6,262 nucleotides of DNA. Origin: Spirochaetales bacterium (lineage in GTDB: Bacteria; Spirochaetota; Spirochaetia; ARS1246). The stretch covers positions 1-6,262 of the forward strand of contig JABGPX010000319.1 in the NCBI GenBank assembly GCA_018644745.1. Direction: 5' to 3'. The translations under genes were made by a program, and so were the position numbers. The notes under the pieces were generated by a model. The model was not told where the DNA came from, made no database searches, and saw only the letters and a program-made list of their open reading frames with translations. Position 1 is the first letter of the stretch. Each line of letters starts with the position of its first letter. This document shows positions 1-6,095 of the stretch, one piece after another.

Positions 1-90
1 GCATAGCACATGGTTTCTGCTATGTCCAGCCAAAAGGGGTCTACGAATGCTTACATTCAATCTAGCAAGCTTTAGGGCATTATAAAAATG
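1..90. other. Gene-free stretch 3' of araA with small inverted repeats
   Basis: I see no coding region here. Two weak dyads are visible. GCATAGCA (1-8) can pair with TGCTATGT (18-25), with one G-U pair and a 9-base loop. GAATG (45-49) can pair with CATTC (54-58). Neither is followed by a convincing T-tract on the minus strand inside the window, so the terminator of araA is either weak or lies beyond the left edge. The minus strand could also continue into a further arabinose gene to the left, but nothing here shows it. Confidence 0.3.
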
Positions 91-1596
91 TCACAGTCCC
101 CTGGCCAAATGGTAGTACATCTCGTTCCACCGCAGTTCTTTCTTCACATCCGATATCGTGGCTTCTTTTCCAATCCTCAGGTATTCGATTCCCGCAATTT
201 CGGCAAAGTCTTCGAGATGACCGGCACCAACAGCTTGACTAAAGCCGGCGTGATGGGCTCCGCCGGCCAGGATCCAGGAGGCTGCGGCGATTTTCAAATT
301 GGGACGGGGCACCCATACAACACGAGCTACCGGAAGCATCGGAAGCGGCTGATCAGGCGCTACAACATCAACCTCATTCACTACCATTCGGAATCTATTA
401 CCCATATCCATAATCGATGCGTTTACGGCTGGTCCTTCAGGAACATTGAAAACCAAACGGGCCGGATCATCTTTCCCGCCTATCCCAAGCGGGTGAATTT
501 CTAGAGACACCGCACCGGTAGATATAGAAGGGCAAACCTCGAGCATGTGTGCACCGAGGACTTTCATACCTTTCGCGTCCAGATGATAGGTATAGTCTTC
601 CATAAAGGAAGTTCCCCCGGGTAATCCGGTAGCCATAACCTTTATAGCACGTACCAGCGCCGCGGTTTTCCAGTCACCTTCACCGCCGAATCCATAACCT
701 GAATCCATCAACCGCTGAACGGCAAGACCCGGCAGCTGCTTCAAGCCATGGAGGTTCTCGAAAGTAGTGGTGAATCCGGTAAAACCGCCGTCTTCAAGAA
801 AAGCCCGCATCCCGGCCTCTATTCTTGCGGCATCCATGAGCCGGTCTCTTCCCTCGCCGTCGATGCTCAGTCCGCTGCCCAATAGATAAGTATCCTGATA
901 CTCTTGCAGCAGCTGTTCCAGAGTGGCGTCGGATACCGTCTTCATATATTCGATTAGGTCGCCGATCCCGTATCCGCTTACGGAATAGCCAAGCTGAATC
1001 TGAGCTTCAACTTTGTCACCTTCGGTTACCGCGACTTCCCGCATGTTGTCCCCGAAACGGGCAATGTGACCATGCTGTGAGTCGTGCCAGGCACACGCTG
1101 CACGGACCCACGTATCCAAGTCGGAGAGGACATCGTTGTCTTTCCAGTATCCGACGATTACCTTCCTGTCGATCCGCATTCTCGAACCGATAAACCCGAA
1201 CTCCCTTCCCCCATGGGCCGACTGATGGAGATTCATGAAATCCATATCAATGCTCGACCACGGAATATCTCGATTATGCTGAGTATGAAGATGCGCAAAA
1301 GGTTTACCGAGGGCTTTCAGTCCGGCGATCCACATCTTTGCAGGTGAAAACGTATGCATCCAGGTAATTATTCCAATGCAGCACTCGGCCGCAGTTGCCT
1401 CGAGACAGAGGCGATGAATTGCGTCGGGCGAAGTAAGAACAGGTTTATACACGATGCTGACAGGAAGATCCGCCTCGTCGGCGATTCCCTTGGCTATATT
1501 CTGCGAATCCCGGGCAACCTGCTGTAATGTCTCTTCACCGTAGAGATGCTGACTCCCCGTAACAAACCATATTTCCAATTTCGATAGATCAATCAT
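91..1596 (-). CDS. araA: L-arabinose isomerase
   Basis: This enzyme interconverts L-arabinose and L-ribulose, the first step of cytoplasmic arabinose catabolism before ribulokinase and the 4-epimerase. The protein has 501 residues, the normal family length (about 500), and is collinear with E. coli AraA throughout. The N-terminal region has the typical WFVTGSQHLYG (10-20) and ITWMHTFSPAKMW (77-89) blocks. The expected metal and catalytic residues are present: E306 in GGEGDW, E333 in SFMEDYT, H350 in GAHMLEVCPS, and the His pair H448/H449 in GGAHH. A strong ribosome binding site 7 bases upstream fixes the start at 1596. It is transcribed divergently from the phosphatase at 1714. No arabinose kinase, epimerase or transporter lies inside the window. 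I found no convincing promoter or AraR-type operator for it. The identification is secure; its in vivo substrate could include D-galactose, as for many AraA enzymes. Confidence 0.97.
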   Translation of the reverse strand: MIDLSKLEIWFVTGSQHLYGEETLQQVARDSQNIAKGIADEADLPVSIVYKPVLTSPDAIHRLCLEATAAECCIGIITWMHTFSPAKMWIAGLKALGKPFAHLHTQHNRDIPWSSIDMDFMNLHQSAHGGREFGFIGSRMRIDRKVIVGYWKDNDVLSDLDTWVRAACAWHDSQHGHIARFGDNMREVAVTEGDKVEAQIQLGYSVSGYGIGDLIEYMKTVSDATLEQLLQEYQDTYLLGSGLSIDGEGRDRLMDAARIEAGMRAFLEDGGFTGFTTTFENLHGLKQLPGLAVQRLMDSGYGFGGEGDWKTAALVRAIKVMATGLPGGTSFMEDYTYHLDAKGMKVLGAHMLEVCPSISTGAVSLEIHPLGIGGKDDPARLVFNVPEGPAVNASIMDMGNRFRMVVNEVDVVAPDQPLPMLPVARVVWVPRPNLKIAAASWILAGGAHHAGFSQAVGAGHLEDFAEIAGIEYLRIGKEATISDVKKELRWNEMYYHLARGL

Positions 1597-1603
1597 TCAC
1601 GTT

Positions 1604-1609
1604 CCTCCT
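1604..1609 (-). promoter_or_regulatory. Ribosome binding site of araA
   Basis: On the minus strand this reads AGGAGG, a perfect anti-16S match, 7 bases before the ATG at 1596. It confirms the start codon. It contrasts with the absence of such a site before pyrG and the sialidase gene in the same window. Confidence 0.8.
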
Positions 1610-1651
1610 GGGTTATCTAATCGGCAAAAACACCGTATCACACGCCTGCCG

Positions 1652-1682
1652 GTTGAGGTAAGCGGGCATCTCAACTAAGATG
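1652..1682 (+). promoter_or_regulatory. Putative sigma-70 promoter of the HAD phosphatase gene, overlapped by a dyad
   Basis: TTGAGG (1653-1658), a 17-base spacer and TAAGAT (1676-1681) form a plausible -35/-10 pair. They predict a start near 1688 and a leader of about 26 bases. The inverted repeat GTTGAG (1652-1657) / CTCAAC (1670-1675) covers the -35 box and the end of the spacer. A second dyad, CATCT (1667-1671) / AGATG (1678-1682), covers the -10 box. Such dyads could be an operator in this divergent intergenic region, but they are short and no regulator is in view. The pyrG promoter has the same -10 hexamer and the same spacer length, which gives mild support. Confidence 0.4.
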
Positions 1683-1713
1683 ACTTCTTTTGAAATGCCG
1701 GAGTCTATAATAT

Positions 1714-2565
1714 ATGAAGATACTACCGAGTTTTTTGGACTGGTACCAAGCTGAAAGAGACAATCTCGACGCGGTTGTTCTCGATATAGACGGCGTACTC
1801 ATTCGACGCGGGGTTTTGCTGCCAAAAGCGGATCAATTGCTTGGTACACTAAACGAGCACGATACGCCTTACGGGATACTCACAAACTCAGCGGATGATT
1901 CGGCAGAGGAAAGACGAAAGACCTTATCAGACGCGGGTCTCGATATTCCTCTCGAATATATTACCTCAAGCGGCCACTCATTAAAGCCTTTTGTCGATTC
2001 CCACAATCTCAAGGGCAACCTATTCTATATGATCGCAAAATTGGGAGAGCCGTGTTATGCGGAAGCTGCCGGACTTCGAGTTACCGCAGATGTCGCAAAA
2101 CTACCCGAATGCCAGGGTGTTCTTGTCGGAGAAGGTGTGGTCGACTGGCAAAGAGCGATAAATGGCGTAGTCAATTTCCTTATGACAAAGCCGAAAGCCT
2201 ATCTTATATGTCCAAATCCGGATCTTTTTTTTCCAGGCGATGGAGAAACAATAGTTATTGCCTCCGGCGGTGTAACACAATTTATCGTGGACATCTGCCT
2301 GGCCAACGGAATTGAAATCAGTCCTGTTTACCTCGGCAAACCTCATCCCGCGCTATTCGAATTCAGCCACCAGCGGCTTCAAAAACGGATTCGACGCACA
2401 TTGCGAAAATCCCGCACGGTAATGGTCGGAGACATGCTCAGCGGCGACATAAAAGGCGCGAATGACTTTGGATATGTATCTGCTCTAATGCTCACCGGCG
2501 GCACGAATCGCGGGATTCTCTCTCAAAGTGATATACTGCCCGATCTTGCTTTCGAGAAAATGTAG
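1714..2565 (+). CDS. HAD superfamily IIA (NagD-like) phosphatase
   Basis: This is a predicted cytoplasmic Mg-dependent phosphatase of 283 residues. The family acts on nucleotide monophosphates, sugar phosphates or p-nitrophenyl phosphate, and the natural substrate cannot be read from sequence. All HAD core motifs are present in order: motif I DIDGVL, with nucleophile D24 and acid/base D26; motif II ILTNS, with T57-N58; motif III lysine K209 in LGKPHP; and motif IV VGDMLSGDI, with D240 and D245. The C2-type cap between motifs II and III carries the CPNPDLFFP segment (166-174), typical of the NagD/PNPase branch. No signal peptide or membrane segment is present. The start at 1714 is preceded by a modest GGAG (1700-1703) 10 bases away. 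A TATAAT at 1706-1711 is too close to the ATG to serve as its -10. The gene is divergent from araA, but shared sugar metabolism is only a guess. No clear terminator follows. Confidence 0.9.
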   Translation: MKILPSFLDWYQAERDNLDAVVLDIDGVLIRRGVLLPKADQLLGTLNEHDTPYGILTNSADDSAEERRKTLSDAGLDIPLEYITSSGHSLKPFVDSHNLKGNLFYMIAKLGEPCYAEAAGLRVTADVAKLPECQGVLVGEGVVDWQRAINGVVNFLMTKPKAYLICPNPDLFFPGDGETIVIASGGVTQFIVDICLANGIEISPVYLGKPHPALFEFSHQRLQKRIRRTLRKSRTVMVGDMLSGDIKGANDFGYVSALMLTGGTNRGILSQSDILPDLAFEKM

Positions 2566-2699
2566 CGGATTTCGGCGCGAACGGGACAAAACGACCCTCC
2601 CGAATGTGTCATTTTTACTCTATGTGTCTTTTTGAACCATTTTCCTTTTAAACATAAAGCCGGATAACATTATACATTAATCTAATTTCTTATATAGTA

Positions 2700-2714
2700 T
2701 AGATTTAGAATCTA
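2700..2714. repeat. Perfect inverted repeat just upstream of the sigma-54 promoter
   Basis: TAGATT (2700-2705), TAG (2706-2708) and AATCTA (2709-2714) form a perfect 6-3-6 palindrome. Another AATCTA half-site lies at 2679-2684, exactly 30 bases upstream of the right arm. The palindrome centre is about 43 bases before the predicted sigma-54 start. That is closer than usual enhancer sites, so it may be a binding site for a repressor or accessory factor. The region is AT-rich, which makes chance occurrence a real possibility. Confidence 0.3.
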
Positions 2715-2722
2715 CACCTAAG

Positions 2723-2738
2723 TTGGCACGGTTCCTGC
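2723..2738 (+). promoter_or_regulatory. Sigma-54 (-24/-12) promoter of hsp20
   Basis: TTGGCACG (2723-2730), GTTC (2731-2734) and CTGC (2735-2738) match the sigma-54 consensus YTGGCACGRNNNTTGCW with one substitution inside the -12 element (CTGC for TTGC) and G in place of the final W. The diagnostic GG (2725-2726) and GC (2737-2738) dinucleotides are 10 bases apart, as required. The predicted start is near 2750, giving a 28-base leader that contains the ribosome binding site. Such a promoter needs an AAA+ enhancer-binding protein, which is not encoded in the window. Its exact position directly before a gene makes coincidence unlikely. Confidence 0.85.
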
Positions 2739-2758
2739 GTATCTATATGCAGAAATTA

Positions 2759-2774
2759 AACACTTGGAGGTGTT
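2759..2774 (+). promoter_or_regulatory. Leader hairpin presenting the hsp20 Shine-Dalgarno sequence in its loop
   Basis: AACAC (2759-2763) pairs perfectly with GTGTT (2770-2774) around the hexaloop TTGGAG (2764-2769). The Shine-Dalgarno GGAGG (2766-2770) lies almost wholly in the loop, 7 bases before the ATG at 2778. With A2758 bulged, T2757-A2775 could add one pair. A GGA in a hexaloop over the ribosome binding site is the layout recognised by CsrA/RsmA. The short AT-rich stem could also melt with heat. The ribosome binding site is certain; the regulatory role is inferred. Confidence 0.45.
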
Positions 2775-2777
2775 ACC

Positions 2778-3206
2778 ATGAGAAGTATTGTAAATTACGG
2801 TCCGAGTTCAAGCAGTCTGATCGGAGACATCGATAGAATGTTCAATTCCTTTGTTTCCAATTCCGCATCTGCCAAACCATCTACCTCGAGAGTAGATATC
2901 AGAGAAGACGAAAACGATTATGTTCTTGAAATGGAACTACCCGGACTTTCCGAGAAGGATGTAGAAGTCAAGATCGAAGACACTCTACTCACCATTTCAT
3001 CGAAAGAAGTAGAAGATCGGACCGAGGAGAAAGCGGAGTATCTTCTCAAAGAACGAAGCAGCCGATCGTTCAGCCGCAGCTTTGTGCTGCCTAAGGACGC
3101 CGATAAAGACAAGATTGAAGCGGTTTTCTCAAACGGGCTTCTCAATCTGTCGATCAGCAAAAGACCGGAAACAAAACCAAAAACTATCGAGATTAAGAGC
3201 AGCTAG
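2778..3206 (+). CDS. Small heat-shock protein, Hsp20/alpha-crystallin family
   Basis: This is an ATP-independent holdase chaperone that forms oligomers and keeps unfolding proteins soluble in the cytoplasm for refolding by DnaK/ClpB. It has 142 residues, normal for bacterial class A proteins. The N-terminal arm (1-37) is Ser-rich with the helix-like SLIGDIDRMFNSF (13-25). The alpha-crystallin domain spans roughly 38-130. It shows VDIREDENDYVLEMELPGL (39-57), the charged dimerisation-loop region near 78-92, FSRSFVLP (98-105) and the family signature AVFSNGLLNL (115-124). The C-terminal tail carries the I-x-I anchor IEI (137-139). An excellent GGAGG ribosome binding site fixes the start. The gene is monocistronic: a sigma-54 promoter lies immediately upstream and a strong terminator 30 bases downstream. 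That indicates sigma-54 rather than sigma-32 or HrcA/CIRCE control, since I see no CIRCE dyad. Confidence 0.96.
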   Translation: MRSIVNYGPSSSSLIGDIDRMFNSFVSNSASAKPSTSRVDIREDENDYVLEMELPGLSEKDVEVKIEDTLLTISSKEVEDRTEEKAEYLLKERSSRSFSRSFVLPKDADKDKIEAVFSNGLLNLSISKRPETKPKTIEIKSS

Positions 3207-3235
3207 TAGGCTCTTTCCCGATGGAGGTGTAGCAG

Positions 3236-3270
3236 GCCGTTCCGTGATTTACGGGGCGGCTTTTTTTTTT
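3236..3270 (+). terminator. Rho-independent terminator of hsp20
   Basis: The 10-base arm GCCGTTCCGT (3236-3245) pairs with ACGGGGCGGC (3251-3260), with two G-U pairs and the loop GATTT. Ten consecutive T follow immediately (3261-3270). This is a textbook intrinsic terminator 30 bases after the hsp20 stop. It should insulate the sialidase gene from the heat-shock transcript. Confidence 0.94.
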
Positions 3271-3271
3271 A

Positions 3272-3301
3272 TTGAAACTTACAGCTTTTTACTGATATGT
3301 T
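3272..3301 (+). promoter_or_regulatory. Putative sigma-70 promoter of the sialidase gene
   Basis: TTGAAA (3272-3277) and TATGTT (3296-3301), separated by 18 bases, lie between the hsp20 terminator and the sialidase ATG. The predicted start is near 3308, which would leave a leader of only a few bases. Only 40 bases separate the terminator T-tract from the start codon, so a promoter must lie here unless transcription reads through. The -10 box matches only 4 of 6 consensus bases. Confidence 0.4.
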
Positions 3302-3310
3302 GGCGCCACT

Positions 3311-4390
3311 ATGGCAAACATTTACACAAGTACCCTTTTCACATCGGGTCGCGACGACTACGCCTGTTACCGAATCCCGGCGTTAGAAGTAAGCTCCGAA
3401 GGAACAATTCTCGCATTTTGCGAAGGACGGCGTTATTCATGCAGCGATTCCGGGCAGATTGATCTGCTGCTCCGCCGCAGCACCAACCATGGCGCGGATT
3501 TCGACAAACCGATTGTGGTGGCGACCCAAGACGGCTGGGTCTGCGGCAATCCGGCCCCGGTTCTCGATAAATCAACCGGCACACTCTGGCTGATATTCTG
3601 CAAGAACCTTCAGGACGGCGACGAGGGTATGATTATTGAAGGCAAGGCACCAAGAACTGTGTGGAAAACACACAGCACAGACGACGGGCTGACGTGGACC
3701 GAGCCCAGAGAGATTACAGATGACGTGAAAGAACCTAGCTGGTCGTGGTACGCGACCGGACCGTGTCACGGGATTCAGCTTAGCTCCGGCAGACTGGTCA
3801 TCCCTTGCGACCATATTGTTAAAAAGAATTTCAGTAGGGATGATCCATACCACTCTCATATCATCTACAGCGACGATCATGGCGAGACATGGGAGATCGG
3901 CGGTTCCGCGGACGAGGGAACGAACGAATCGGTAATTCTGCAGACCGCGGATAACAGACTTTATTTCAACTGCAGGAACAAGCGGATATCCGAACTGCCT
4001 GATGGAGGAAACTTCCGCGCCGTTGCGTGGAGCAATGATGGCGGAAATTCATTTTCACCGATTGTTCATGATGGATCTTTACCGGAGCCTATATGTGAAG
4101 CAAGTGTCTGCAGATACGGAGCGGCCCAAGGCAGCCATGTGCTTTTTTCAAATCCTGCGGCGCGAGACGGCAGATATAACATGACAATTCGATTGAGTAA
4201 TGATGAGTGTAGGACCTGGCCGGTATCGAAGGTACTTTACGAAGGGCCTGCGGCATATTCGGATCTCTGCGTCGCCGCGGATGGTACTATCCTCTGCATG
4301 TACGAACGAGGCCTATCGTCGCCGTATGAAAGCATCGAGCTCGCCCGATTTAATATCGACTGGCTTACGACTGCAGACACGCTTTCATAA
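3311..4390 (+). CDS. Exo-alpha-sialidase (neuraminidase), GH33-like six-bladed propeller
   Basis: This enzyme is predicted to release terminal sialic acids from glycoconjugates. It has 359 residues, the size of a bare catalytic domain. The FRIP-type motif YRIPAL (20-25) gives R21 of the arginine triad. D46 in SCSDSG is the acid/base, at the same 25-residue spacing from the first Arg as I recall for Salmonella sialidase. E206 (NES) and R222 (NCRN) fit the next two catalytic positions, with R285 as the probable third Arg. Y316 in AYSDL is the nucleophile. Asp boxes mark the blades: STDDGLTW (122-129), SDDHGETW (187-194) and SNDGGNSF (241-248), plus degenerate copies at 57-64 and 296-303. There is no signal peptide or membrane segment, so the enzyme appears cytoplasmic. 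No Shine-Dalgarno sequence precedes the ATG. The only nearby upstream ATG (3297) is out of frame, and the FRIP motif begins 20 residues in, which supports this start. The 3' end overlaps pyrG by 26 bases. KDN or another nonulosonic acid could be the true substrate. Confidence 0.9.
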   Translation: MANIYTSTLFTSGRDDYACYRIPALEVSSEGTILAFCEGRRYSCSDSGQIDLLLRRSTNHGADFDKPIVVATQDGWVCGNPAPVLDKSTGTLWLIFCKNLQDGDEGMIIEGKAPRTVWKTHSTDDGLTWTEPREITDDVKEPSWSWYATGPCHGIQLSSGRLVIPCDHIVKKNFSRDDPYHSHIIYSDDHGETWEIGGSADEGTNESVILQTADNRLYFNCRNKRISELPDGGNFRAVAWSNDGGNSFSPIVHDGSLPEPICEASVCRYGAAQGSHVLFSNPAARDGRYNMTIRLSNDECRTWPVSKVLYEGPAAYSDLCVAADGTILCMYERGLSSPYESIELARFNIDWLTTADTLS

Positions 4391-6095
4391 ATCCGTGAAA
4401 AAGCGGATTGGGAGCCGTAGGTCTTGAAGTGAATTCCGGATGGTACTGAACACCGACAAAAAACCGGTGTTCCGGCAGCTCCAGTACCTGCATGATTGGC
4501 TGCTTTGGGGCCCATCCGGAAAATACCAGCCCTTTCACTTCCAGAGCGCTCCGGTAATCGGGATTGAGTTCATAGCGATGGCGGAACCGCTCACGGATCA
4601 TCCCGTTGTTTTCCATGAGGCGAGACCCTATATACAGCGCTCCGGTTCTCGAATCCTTTATCAGCTCTACGTCTCGACCGCCGAGGCGCATATTACCGCC
4701 GATACCTTCTATTTCATACTGCCCCGGCAGAAGACAGATGACAGGTACCTGAGTTTCCGGATTATTCTCGGTTGTGTCGGCATCGTCCATCCCGCAAACA
4801 TTCCGCGCATATTCAATAGCTGCCATCTGAAAACCATAACAAAGCCCGAGAAATGGGACATCATTCTCACGTACATACTGAATAGCCGTAATTTTCCCTT
4901 CGGCTCCGCGCTTCCCGAAACCGCCGGGAACGATGATTCCCGCAACATCGCCAATGGCTTCCGCGATATCTATCTCACCGGTCTCGATGCTTTCAGAGTG
5001 GATATCAATAACCTCGGCGCTTACACCGAGATTAGTCGCGGCATGCTCGATGGCATTGTGAATGCTTGCATAAGTATCCCGAGGGCCCAGGTATTTGCCG
5101 GTCAGCCCAACTTTCACGGACTTCTTCGGCTGGAGATAGAGATCAAGATAGGCGTTCCATCCGGAAGTTATCTCTGCTCTTTCAAGGCTGAAATGACTCA
5201 ATATCATTTCATCGACCAGCTGCCGCTTCAGCAAATCCGGAACTTGATAAATGGTTCCCAGATTATGGCAATCAACTACATAACCCGGTTTCAGCCTCAG
5301 CCTTTCACCCAGTTTCGTAAGGACCTTATCTTCCACCTGGTTTTCAGCCCTGCAGACGATCATATCGGGCTTGATGCCGGAACGCATGAGTAGTTGGGTA
5401 CCATGCTGAGCAGCCTTGGTTTTCTGCTCATTAAGATGGCCTGCTTCGATGATCCACACCAAATTTATGAAAAATACATTTTGCGATCCTTCTTCATACT
5501 GCAGCTCAGACATCGCGTTGATGTAGCTGCGATTCTCTTCATCACCAACAGTGCCGCCGATTTCCACGAGAGTAAAATCCGCCTCATAATGGCATGAAGA
5601 CTCACGAACGAATTTCAGCACTTCGCCGGTAACATGAGGATAGAACTGCACATCTCCGCCTTGAAAGTGTCCCTTCCTCTCGAGATTGTTTATACGCTTG
5701 TTCAACCTTCCATTTGTAAAAATGTTGTAGTTCGACAAGTCCTGTTGGGTGAATCGCTCATAGGTGCCGATATCCATATCACACTCGGTGCCGTCATCGA
5801 GCACAAACACCTCGCCATGCCGGTACGGACTGAGAGTGCCGGCGTCTTCATTAAAATAACCATCCATCTTTATGAGGTTGCATGAATACCCGTGCCGTTG
5901 AAGTAAACCTGCCAGCGACGCGGCAAAGATTCCCTTGCCGAGACCGGACATAACACTGCCGGTAATGACAATATACTTCGTCCGGCCTACTTCGTAGCCG
6001 TCGGGCCGGGTTGAATACGTATCACCGCTGTCTGAAGCGGTGCTAAGATTTGAGAGAATTGCTAAGTTTTTCTGATTTTTTCCCATGCTGTACAT
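4365..6095 (-). CDS. pyrG: CTP synthase (glutamine-hydrolysing), divergent form with N-terminal extension
   Basis: This cytoplasmic enzyme makes CTP from UTP, ATP and glutamine, the last step of pyrimidine nucleotide synthesis. The synthetase domain (about 39-305) has the P-loop GSVMSGLGKG (46-55, K54), HGEVFV (93-98), D108 in CDMDIGTYERF and E178 in VEIGGTVGD for Mg-ATP. The class I glutaminase domain (about 326-576) has the oxyanion loop PGGFGKRG (390-397), nucleophile C419 in GLCYGFQ, and H552/E554 in QYHPEF. At 576 residues it is longer than E. coli PyrG (545), mainly through about 38 polar residues before TKYIVITG. The usually invariant UTP/CTP-binding KTKPTQ reads KTKAAQ (225-230), and the DPYINVD segment reads DGYFNED. 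Start candidates are the ATGs at 6095 and 6086 (M4). Neither has a Shine-Dalgarno sequence, and no later plausible start precedes the P-loop. Both catalytic sites look intact, so I expect an active enzyme. It converges on the sialidase gene. Confidence 0.93.
   Translation of the reverse strand: MYSMGKNQKNLAILSNLSTASDSGDTYSTRPDGYEVGRTKYIVITGSVMSGLGKGIFAASLAGLLQRHGYSCNLIKMDGYFNEDAGTLSPYRHGEVFVLDDGTECDMDIGTYERFTQQDLSNYNIFTNGRLNKRINNLERKGHFQGGDVQFYPHVTGEVLKFVRESSCHYEADFTLVEIGGTVGDEENRSYINAMSELQYEEGSQNVFFINLVWIIEAGHLNEQKTKAAQHGTQLLMRSGIKPDMIVCRAENQVEDKVLTKLGERLRLKPGYVVDCHNLGTIYQVPDLLKRQLVDEMILSHFSLERAEITSGWNAYLDLYLQPKKSVKVGLTGKYLGPRDTYASIHNAIEHAATNLGVSAEVIDIHSESIETGEIDIAEAIGDVAGIIVPGGFGKRGAEGKITAIQYVRENDVPFLGLCYGFQMAAIEYARNVCGMDDADTTENNPETQVPVICLLPGQYEIEGIGGNMRLGGRDVELIKDSRTGALYIGSRLMENNGMIRERFRHRYELNPDYRSALEVKGLVFSGWAPKQPIMQVLELPEHRFFVGVQYHPEFTSRPTAPNPLFHGFMKACLQS
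4448..4472. repeat. Perfect 8-bp inverted repeat inside the 3' part of pyrG
   Basis: GAACACCG (4448-4455) and CGGTGTTC (4465-4472) flank the 9-base loop ACAAAAAAC. The repeat lies 57 bases beyond the sialidase stop on the plus strand. It falls in the pyrG segment coding for HRFFVGVQ, just before the catalytic QYHPEF, so protein constraint may explain it. No T-tract follows on either strand, so it is not an intrinsic terminator. It could stabilise or pause a plus-strand transcript running into pyrG. Confidence 0.35.

Noticed and set aside
88..504. Plus-strand open frame of 138 codons opposite the 3' end of araA
   Set aside because: It is a shadow of araA, whose conserved C-terminal active-site residues are encoded on the other strand.
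2571..2616. Possible terminator of the HAD phosphatase gene (CGGGA 2582-2586 / TCCCG 2598-2602, then TTTTT)
   Set aside because: The stem is only 5 bp with an 11-base loop, and the T-run is 9 bases away from it. It is too weak to call.
2632..2660. Sigma-70-like TTGAAC-N17-TAAAGC upstream of hsp20
   Set aside because: The -10 box matches poorly, and the sigma-54 element nearer the gene is far stronger.
3082..3462. Plus-strand open frame of 126 codons spanning the end of hsp20, the terminator and the sialidase start
   Set aside because: It reads through a strong intrinsic terminator, encoding a Phe run from the T-tract, and overlaps two clear genes in another frame.
4440..5393. Long plus-strand open frame (317 codons) antisense to pyrG
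   Set aside because: It lies wholly within pyrG, has no ribosome binding site, and its translation matches no family I know. The pyrG frame is supported by conserved catalytic motifs across the same bases.
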